11,267 nt of DNA from WTFY01 sp965220895 (GTDB lineage Bacteria > Pseudomonadota > Gammaproteobacteria > UBA4575), in contig CBDCRF010000001.1 in NCBI GenBank assembly GCA_965220895.1, positions 1 to 11,267 on the forward strand, read 5' to 3'. The position numbers and the translations under genes were made by a program. Positions 6,948-11,267 of this stretch are shown here, piece after piece. Numbering within the stretch: position 1 is the first letter of the stretch; every line of letters starts with the position of its first letter. The notes beneath the pieces were generated by a model, which saw only the letters and a list, made by a program, of their open reading frames with translations, was not told where the DNA came from and ran no database searches.

Positions 6948-7807
6948 AGGTGACGCGCCGCCAGGCTGCCCCCATGGCAGGCCGCTACCCCCTCTTGGGC
7001 TGTGGCGCCCTCGCGGCTGCCCTGCAGGATCAGGGGGCAACCTGGCCGTGGCGGTTGCGGGCTGTGGCCACCTGTGCCAGCACCGAAACCTTGTTGCAGC
7101 GCTGGGGGCAGGGGGGGGGGCATGGCCCCTGTGCTGTGGTGGCGCGTCAGCAGCGCCATGGTCGAGGGCAATGGGGCCGCTCCTGGTGTGCGCCGCCGGG
7201 TGGCGTGTGGTTAAGCGCCGCATGGCCCCTCCCCAATGCAGCGGCGCCACAGGTGCAGACAGAGGGGCTGGGATTGGCGGTGGCGGTGGCGATGATGGAG
7301 TGGCTGGAGCGGCTGGGGTTGACCGTTGCCTTCAAGTGGCCCAATGACATCCTGCTGGGACAGCGTAAGCTGGCCGGGTTGCTGGCCCATCGTCAACTGC
7401 GGGGAGGTGTGCCTCAACTGCTGGGGCTGGGGCTGGGATTGAATGTGGCCAATGCCGTCCCTGCCGGTGCTGTGGGCCTGTGGCAACAGTTGGGGGCCCG
7501 CACCCCCTCCCTGCCCCAGGCCCAGGCTGCAGTGTTGCTCGCCTGTGAGCGGGCCATGGTGTTATTGGAACAGCCGGACGCCCTGGTCCAGGCTGGCCAG
7601 GCCAGACTTTGGCGCCCCCCGGGACCACTGGTGGGGCCAACGGGCGCTGTCGTTCATGTGGCGGGGCTTACGGCAGCGGGTGGCTTACGACTGTGTCAAC
7701 AGGATGGGGCCATTGCGGTGGTGCGCCATGGGCCATGGCGCTTCCCCTCTCCCCGGCCAGCCCCGCCCCAGCCGTCAGCGGCGCCCCCGCCACCCCGCCA
7801 GGACTGA
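6944..7807 (+). CDS. birA: Biotin--[acetyl-CoA-carboxylase] ligase, monofunctional (287 aa)
   Basis: Attaches biotin to the carrier protein of acetyl-CoA carboxylase through biotinyl-AMP. Motifs: STET (46-49), the nucleotide-binding loop RHGRGQWGRSW (71-81), KWPNDILLGQRKLAGLL (131-147) with the catalytic-site Lys, GLGLGLNV (161-168), and a small C-terminal SH3-like part around GPTGAVVHVAGLTAAGG. There is no N-terminal winged helix, so it should not be a repressor like E. coli BirA. The start is GTG 6944 in a GTGA overlap with the aminotransferase stop. A run of 10 G (7111-7120) encodes the GQGGG just before the binding loop and is a slippage-prone site. The last 20 residues are proline-rich and overlap the convergent ParB-like gene. 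Confidence 0.92.
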   Translation: MKVTRRQAAPMAGRYPLLGCGALAAALQDQGATWPWRLRAVATCASTETLLQRWGQGGGHGPCAVVARQQRHGRGQWGRSWCAPPGGVWLSAAWPLPNAAAPQVQTEGLGLAVAVAMMEWLERLGLTVAFKWPNDILLGQRKLAGLLAHRQLRGGVPQLLGLGLGLNVANAVPAGAVGLWQQLGARTPSLPQAQAAVLLACERAMVLLEQPDALVQAGQARLWRPPGPLVGPTGAVVHVAGLTAAGGLRLCQQDGAIAVVRHGPWRFPSPRPAPPQPSAAPPPPRQD

Positions 7808-8434
7808 GGCGGCCCGGGAGCACACCAGTTGGCGGGCCATGGGCAGGGCGGGATCCAGATAGAGAGAATGAAACGCCGGCAGGGAACAGCGACGCAACCA
7901 GGCTCCCCAACGGAATTCGTGGAAGGGCACCAGGGGCTCTGCAGCAATGTAACCCTCCTGTTTGAGGCGCCACACCAGGCTGCGGTAGGCATCGTCCTGC
8001 AGGGACTTCAACCGGTGGGGCAAGCGTTCCGGGGGCCAGGGACCCTGGCCATGACGGTTGTAGAGGTAAAGCCAGCCCCGCTGCTGCAGCGCCTGCAGTG
8101 TGAGGCGGTGATCCGTTGTGGCCACCTCCAACACCACATACCCAAAGGCCGTGGCCTCCGGATCCACCTGCAGCAGGGCGCGAAGACGATGATGGCGATC
8201 CACCATCCACAGACGGCCGGCGCCATTGCGCACCAGGGGAACAGGCTTGCGCTTGAGGTAGGCCCGCCGCTCCTTCAAAGACTCACCCGTAAAATCCGGG
8301 ATGCGGTGCCGCACCTCGGCCAGGCCCACACACATCTGGGTGGGCCGCAGTTGGGCCACTGGCGCCTCCAGCAAGGGGGAGGCGGGGGGAGGCGCAGGCA
8401 GGGGAGTGAAGCCAGGGCGCTGAAGGGGCATCAT
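7775..8434 (-). CDS. ParB/Srx-like protein (putative ParB-like nuclease family, 219 aa)
   Basis: After a proline-rich leader (residues 1-35) the protein follows the PF08857-type ParB-like pattern: VGLAEVRHR, KRKPVPLVRN, LWMVDRHHRLRALL (the Asp79-Arg-His-His motif), DDAYRSLVWRLKQEGY (148-162) and FHEFRWGAWLRR. These proteins share the ParB N-terminal/sulfiredoxin fold but are not the chromosome-partition ParB; their activity is poorly known, and nuclease is only an annotation by family name. The start chosen is the ATGATG at 8434; the longer frame up to 8665 has Trp/Pro-rich sequence unlike the family. Its 3' end overlaps birA by 33 bases, tail to tail. No parA or parS-like site is nearby. Confidence 0.75.
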   Translation of the reverse strand: MMPLQRPGFTPLPAPPPASPLLEAPVAQLRPTQMCVGLAEVRHRIPDFTGESLKERRAYLKRKPVPLVRNGAGRLWMVDRHHRLRALLQVDPEATAFGYVVLEVATTDHRLTLQALQQRGWLYLYNRHGQGPWPPERLPHRLKSLQDDAYRSLVWRLKQEGYIAAEPLVPFHEFRWGAWLRRCSLPAFHSLYLDPALPMARQLVCSRAASVLAGWRGRR

Positions 8435-8611
8435 GGCAGTCTGGCAGGGCCCGTGGCCAGGCCGACAGAGGAGGACCCACCCGCGAATGAAAGGCGTCAC
8501 AGGCAGGAACAGCCCAGCCCACCGGCTCCATGGGCAGCCCCACCATGGCCATGGGTGGCGTCTGTCTGTCTTGCAACGCAGCAGCCCCGGACCCCGGCCC
8601 ATCTTGTCAGA
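8435..8611. other. Intergenic gap between divergent ParB-like and small membrane protein genes
   Basis: This 177-base gap must hold the start signals of both flanking genes, but I cannot point to a convincing promoter. It contains the 12-base palindrome CCATGGCCATGG at 8543-8554, part of a wider enrichment of CCATGG in this half of the window. Confidence 0.4.
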
Positions 8612-8848
8612 ATGGAATTCCGTCCATTTGGCATCATGGCTCCCTTGTTTTGCCTGGTGAATCAAGCGCTTCTGTTGAAGCTCAAACTCACCATTTTGTT
8701 GTTATTGGGTCTCCTTCTCAAGGCCAAGGTGCGGCTGGGGATCTTCTCGGCCCTGGGTGGCCTGGTGACCCTCCTGAACCTGCTGGTGGTAGCAGCAGTG
8801 GTGGCGGCGTTGGTGCAACAGCAGAAGCCTTCTGTCACTACAGGTTAA
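8612..8848 (+). CDS. Small hydrophobic protein, two predicted membrane helices (78 aa or shorter)
   Basis: Residues about 16-34 (ALLLKLKLTILLLLGLLLKA) and 42-67 (LGGLVTLLNLLVVAAVVAAL) are strongly hydrophobic, separated by the basic turn KAKVRLGIFS, with a polar QQQKPSVTTG tail. That is a hairpin-like inner or thylakoid membrane protein. The start could be ATG 8612 (MEFRPFGIM) or ATG 8636 (MAPLFCL); neither has a clear ribosome-binding site. I do not recognise a named family. Codon choice becomes strongly GC-ending in the second half, supporting coding, and it ends with TAA 41 bases before the convergent ndhO stop. Confidence 0.5.
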   Translation: MEFRPFGIMAPLFCLVNQALLLKLKLTILLLLGLLLKAKVRLGIFSALGGLVTLLNLLVVAAVVAALVQQQKPSVTTG

Positions 8849-8857
8849 GAACCCTCT

Positions 8858-8882
8858 GGACACATTTCTTTTTGTTTTGTCC
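8858..8882. terminator. T-rich gap between convergent genes, possible weak terminator
   Basis: The 40-base gap between two convergent genes contains GGACA, a T-rich segment, then TGTCC, giving only a 5-bp stem with the T-rich part in the loop. It could help end plus-strand transcription, but it is not a canonical intrinsic terminator. Confidence 0.2.
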
Positions 8883-8888
8883 CTGGAT

Positions 8889-9146
8889 TTAGACAACGCG
8901 CAGTACATCGACGGGGAGCCACACGTCAGGAACCGGTAACCGCCATCGAACCAAGGCCACATCAGCTTTCACTTGCAGGAGCTCCCCAGGGCCAAGGAAA
9001 ATATAATCCGGCGGCTCAGGATCACTGGCGGTGCGACTGGGATCCACCAGGTAGGCGGTACGGTCAACCTTCACTAGGCTTCCTTTTTTCAGCTTGACGG
9101 GAGGCCGGGCTTTGCCTGCCGGAGATGGGGCGTCTGTTGGTGGCAT
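8889..9146 (-). CDS. ndhO: NAD(P)H-quinone oxidoreductase subunit O
   Basis: NdhO is a small peripheral subunit of the cyanobacterial/plastid NDH-1 complex, which drives cyclic electron flow and respiration at the thylakoid membrane. The 85-residue protein matches the picocyanobacterial pattern: LKKGSLVKVDR, an AYLVDPSRTASDPEPPDYIF stretch, GPGELLQVK, ALVRWRLPVPDVWLPVD. The N-terminal 18 residues are a variable Pro/Ala-rich leader. Start: ATG 9146 is preferred over the in-frame ATG at 9176, because an extended -10 element (9167-9175) lies between them and because the resulting length fits the family. It is divergent from the TIGR01777 gene. Confidence 0.9.
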   Translation of the reverse strand: MPPTDAPSPAGKARPPVKLKKGSLVKVDRTAYLVDPSRTASDPEPPDYIFLGPGELLQVKADVALVRWRLPVPDVWLPVDVLRVV

Positions 9147-9166
9147 GGCATGACAACGGCAACTTG

Positions 9167-9175
9167 ATTCTACCA
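9167..9175 (-). promoter_or_regulatory. Extended -10 element upstream of ndhO
   Basis: On the minus strand TGG-TAGAAT (TGn plus a -10 hexamer) ends 20 bases before the ATG at 9146, giving a short leader of about 14 bases. No good -35 is seen, as expected for extended -10 promoters. Position supports it; it is a short motif and could be chance. Confidence 0.35.
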
Positions 9176-9233
9176 TTGAGGACGGGCGCTACACCTTCTA
9201 GAGTTCACCCTGGAATCCCGCCCCCTTCCCGGC

Positions 9234-10148
9234 ATGCGACTTTTCCTCACTGGCTGTACAGGGTTCATTGGCCATGGGCTGGTTCCGGCCCTGGAAGCCG
9301 CCGGCCATGGGCTGATCCTTGCCACCAGACATCCCCGCCAGGCGCGCCGTCTCTCCGCCATAGCCCAGGTGGTGGAGGCGGATACCCGTCAACCCGGTCC
9401 GTGGCAAGAGCATGTGGCCACGGCTGAGGGGGTGATCAATCTGGCGGGGGAGCCCATCGCCGAGAAACGCTGGACTGCTGAGCAGAAGACCTTGCTCCAG
9501 CAGAGTCGGATTGCCACCACCCGGAATCTGGTGGAGACCATCGCTGCGGCTGATCCCGGCCCCCAGGTGCTCATCAGCGGAAGCGCTGTGGGCTACTATG
9601 GCACCAGTGAGGCGGGTGAGTTTTCGGAAGGCAGCGCCTGCGGCACGGATTTCCTAGCCCGTCTGTGTCAGGAGTGGGAAACAGCCACCCAGCCCGCGCA
9701 AAGCCGTTGTCGTGTTGTGGTGTTGCGCATCGGTATTGTGCTGGGGTCGGATGGGGGCGCCCTAGGCAAGATGCTGCCGGTGTTCCGTTTAGGTGTTGGC
9801 GGGCCTGTGGGCAGTGGCCGTCAATGGATGAGCTGGATTCACCGCACAGATCTTTGTCGGCTGATTGTGGCCGCCCTGGCGGAACCAGGATTCCGGGGTG
9901 TTTACAATGCCGTTGCCCCCAACCCTGTCACCATGGGGGAGATGGCCGTATCCCTGGGGCGGGTCATGGGACGTCCCAGTCTGCTGCCTGTCCCTGCTCC
10001 CTTGCTCCAGGCCCTTTTGGGGGATGGGGCCATGGTGGTGTTGAAGGGCCAGAAAGTGGGCTCCACCACCCTCAAGGACCGTGGCTTCAACTTTGCCTAT
10101 CCAACGCTGTCCGAGGCCTTGGAGGAGATTGTTCATGTTTCCTCTTGA
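9234..10148 (+). CDS. TIGR01777 family epimerase-like protein (SDR superfamily, 304 aa)
   Basis: An extended short-chain dehydrogenase of the YfcH/SDR39U1 type. The dinucleotide-binding loop TGCTGFIG is at residues 6-13; INLAGEPI (68-75), ISGSAVGYYGTS (114-125, with the Tyr of the active-site region), VLRIGIVLGSDGGAL (163-177), QWMSWIHRTDL (197-207) and VYNAVAPNPVT (223-233) are family hallmarks. The last 60 residues (VPAPLLQALLGDGAMVVLKGQKV onward) form the DUF1731-type C-terminal domain. Length is standard. Physiological substrate is unknown; 'sugar nucleotide epimerase' is a family label. Start ATG 9234 puts the NAD loop at the very N-terminus, as usual. Its final 62 bases overlap the convergent membrane-protein gene. 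Confidence 0.92.
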   Translation: MRLFLTGCTGFIGHGLVPALEAAGHGLILATRHPRQARRLSAIAQVVEADTRQPGPWQEHVATAEGVINLAGEPIAEKRWTAEQKTLLQQSRIATTRNLVETIAAADPGPQVLISGSAVGYYGTSEAGEFSEGSACGTDFLARLCQEWETATQPAQSRCRVVVLRIGIVLGSDGGALGKMLPVFRLGVGGPVGSGRQWMSWIHRTDLCRLIVAALAEPGFRGVYNAVAPNPVTMGEMAVSLGRVMGRPSLLPVPAPLLQALLGDGAMVVLKGQKVGSTTLKDRGFNFAYPTLSEALEEIVHVSS

Positions 10149-10392
10149 GGTGCAACACCCATTGCACCCCCCCATTGAGAAGGGCGGCCGCCATGAGCAC
10201 GCCAATGGCGGGCATGAACAGGGGTTCCCAAAGCCCTTGAAAATAGCCCAGGGGTTGTTCCAGCCCCTGACTATGGAATCCCACCGCCACCCCGAACCAG
10301 AGGGCCCCAGCCATCACCAGAAACACATTGACCATCAGGATCCGATCCATCCAGGTCTTGACTCTCTGCAATAGATTGCTGTGCCCCCCCAT
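10087..10392 (-). CDS. Small membrane protein, two predicted helices (101 aa)
   Basis: The ATG at 10392 shares its A with the TGA of the upstream LpxB-related gene (TGATG), which strongly implies translational coupling and fixes the start. A short amphipathic N-terminus (NLLQRVKTWMDRIL) leads into helix one (VNVFLVMAGALWFGVAVGF). A loop with LEQPLGYFQGLWEP follows, then helix two (LFMPAIGVLMAAALLNGGVQWVL) and a basic C-terminal tail. It resembles conserved hypothetical proteins of picocyanobacteria; no function is known to me. The last 20 residues overlap the antisense TIGR01777 gene, so the polar tail may be a late extension past an eroded stop. Confidence 0.7.
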   Translation of the reverse strand: MGGHSNLLQRVKTWMDRILMVNVFLVMAGALWFGVAVGFHSQGLEQPLGYFQGLWEPLFMPAIGVLMAAALLNGGVQWVLHLKRKHEQSPPRPRTALDRQS

Positions 10393-11267
10393 CAACCCAG
10401 GCCCCCGAGAATTGCTTGCGCCATGGCCCTGCTACCGCCTTGGGGACCAATCCTCCCATGGGCTGTGTGCAGACAAATGGCAGGCACATCGCCATCCCGC
10501 AGCAGCAGCAGCAGGAGTCGTGCCGTATCCTGGGCGTTGGCCATGGAGCCTGGTGGGCCCATGCCACAAAACACCGCCGGCCCCAACAGGCGCCGCTGGG
10601 CCTCCGCAAATCGGGGTGTGAACTGGGGTCCAGCGCCCGGCATCTGCAGGACAGGCTTCTCCAGCCCCACGGCCTGCTCCGTGGCGGTTCCGGCCATGGC
10701 CACCAGCAACTGGCTACCGTGGAGCACATCAGCAAAGCGGCCCCAGTAGAGTTCCACCCGCAGGGAGCCGTGGGCCAGTTCCATGGCCGCAGCGCCGGGG
10801 CAACGGGGGGACTGCCGCTGCAGGCGCCAGCCCTGTTGAGCCCCCACGGCTTGCAGGTGATCTATGGTGATGTCCTTCACCAGCGCTGCGGCCAGCCCCA
10901 AGGCGCCCCTGCCCTGCTGCTGAGGCAGATGTAACAGCATCCCCAGCATAAGCGCCAGGTTATTTAACGCTTCCGGCAAGCGGCTACCGGGCAACAGGCC
11001 AACACGGGGATGGGGGAGAGGGGGCAGCGGCACGGCGTTGACGCCCACGGCATCCAGGAAGGGATTGCCAAGAAACTCCACCTTTCGCTGTAGTTGGGCG
11101 CTCAGGTCTGTGGCGGTGGCCTGATCACGGCTGAACACACCAAGGAACCGCCTGCTTTGCAGGCTCTGACCACAGGGCCAGGGCAATCTCAGCCTGCCCT
11201 CATAGTGGCTGGAGTAGGCCACCAAATAGCAGAATGCCGGGCGGCGGCTCAGACGGGCCACCACCAC
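10392..11267 (-). CDS. Lipid-A-disaccharide synthase-related protein, 3' part (N-terminus outside window)
   Basis: The C-terminal 291 residues of a GT-B-type glycosyltransferase-like protein of the cyanobacterial TIGR03492 group; the frame is open to the window edge, so roughly 100 N-terminal residues are missing. Recognisable parts are YSSHYEGRLRLPWPCG, the SRD and VEFLGNPFLD segment, the LLPGSRLPEALNNL block (UDP-sugar-binding region in LpxB relatives), LVAMAGTATEQAVGLEKPVLQMPG with GPQFTPRFAEAQRRLLG, and a C-terminal helix rich in Leu/Arg. It is related to, but distinct from, LpxB proper; its acceptor is not known. It is the upstream partner of the TGATG-coupled membrane protein. Confidence 0.88.
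   Translation of the reverse strand: MVVARLSRRPAFCYLVAYSSHYEGRLRLPWPCGQSLQSRRFLGVFSRDQATATDLSAQLQRKVEFLGNPFLDAVGVNAVPLPPLPHPRVGLLPGSRLPEALNNLALMLGMLLHLPQQQGRGALGLAAALVKDITIDHLQAVGAQQGWRLQRQSPRCPGAAAMELAHGSLRVELYWGRFADVLHGSQLLVAMAGTATEQAVGLEKPVLQMPGAGPQFTPRFAEAQRRLLGPAVFCGMGPPGSMANAQDTARLLLLLLRDGDVPAICLHTAHGRIGPQGGSRAMAQAILGGLG

Noticed and set aside
5583..7250. 555-codon open frame on the minus strand opposite the thioredoxin-aminotransferase-birA operon
   Set aside because: It lies opposite three strongly conserved genes, has no recognisable domain, and is Pro/Gly/His-rich, as expected for an antisense frame in GC-rich DNA.
7829..8611. Plus-strand open frame running into the small membrane protein
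   Set aside because: It is antisense to the ParB-like gene, which shows family motifs. Only the 3' part after 8612 has a believable, hydrophobic protein.
8435..8665. N-terminal extension of the ParB-like gene up to 8665
   Set aside because: The extra 77 residues are Trp/Pro/Cys-rich and unlike the family, and they would overlap the start of the small membrane gene. ATG 8434 gives a normal protein.
9147..9176. Earlier ATG (9176) for ndhO
   Set aside because: Would place the start inside the extended -10 element and add a Cys/His-rich leader not typical of NdhO.
1..11267. HIP1 (GCGATCGC), CRISPR-type repeats, tRNA or rRNA genes
   Set aside because: None seen on reading both strands; the repeats present are insertion-sequence ends and the scattered CCATGG.
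1..11267. A novel defence or biosynthetic system
   Set aside because: The intact genes are housekeeping or conserved hypothetical genes, and the accessory part is only dead transposable elements. Nothing supports a defence, toxin or secondary-metabolite module here.

Overview
The window reads as chromosome from a GC-rich picocyanobacterium of the Synechococcus/Prochlorococcus/Cyanobium lineage. The evidence is a cyanobacterial NDH-1 subunit (NdhO), a cyanobacterial lipid-A-disaccharide-synthase-related protein, a CofE-like protein of the kind found in picocyanobacteria, and the monofunctional BirA. The density of insertion sequences is unusual for free-living marine Synechococcus. It would suit a symbiotic or bottlenecked lineage such as the sponge-associated 'Candidatus Synechococcus spongiarum', but that assignment is inference.

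Layout. (1) 1-1862: the end of a CofE-like protein gene, translationally coupled (ATGA) to a cyanobacterial GNAT-like protein. (2) About 1863-5305: a 3.4-kb island of dead insertion sequences. It holds a decayed IS5-family copy cut at about 2450 by an IS982-family element, a pyrimidine-rich stretch, an IS630-family fragment, and a second IS5-family copy. That second copy carries a 110-bp miniature element with a perfect 4-bp target duplication. None of the four transposase genes is intact. (3) 5420-7807: an overlapping operon of thioredoxin, a class I PLP aminotransferase and biotin-protein ligase. (4) 7775-8434 (-): a ParB/Srx-like protein convergent with, and overlapping, the ligase; then a small membrane protein (+). 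(5) 8889-9146 (-): ndhO, divergent from a TIGR01777 epimerase-like gene at 9234-10148 (+). (6) 10087-11267 (-): a small two-helix membrane protein overlapping the epimerase gene tail-to-tail, coupled by TGATG to the upstream LpxB-related gene, which runs off the window.

The host genes are housekeeping and densely packed: 1-, 4- and 14-nt same-strand overlaps and two antisense 3' overlaps. I found no tRNA, rRNA, CRISPR array, phage module or defence system. The points most worth a second look are: every in-frame premature stop in two unrelated transposase genes is TAG at a tyrosine position; the miniature IS5-type element; the strong enrichment of the palindrome CCATGG from about 5.5 kb onward; and a 10-G tract inside birA.
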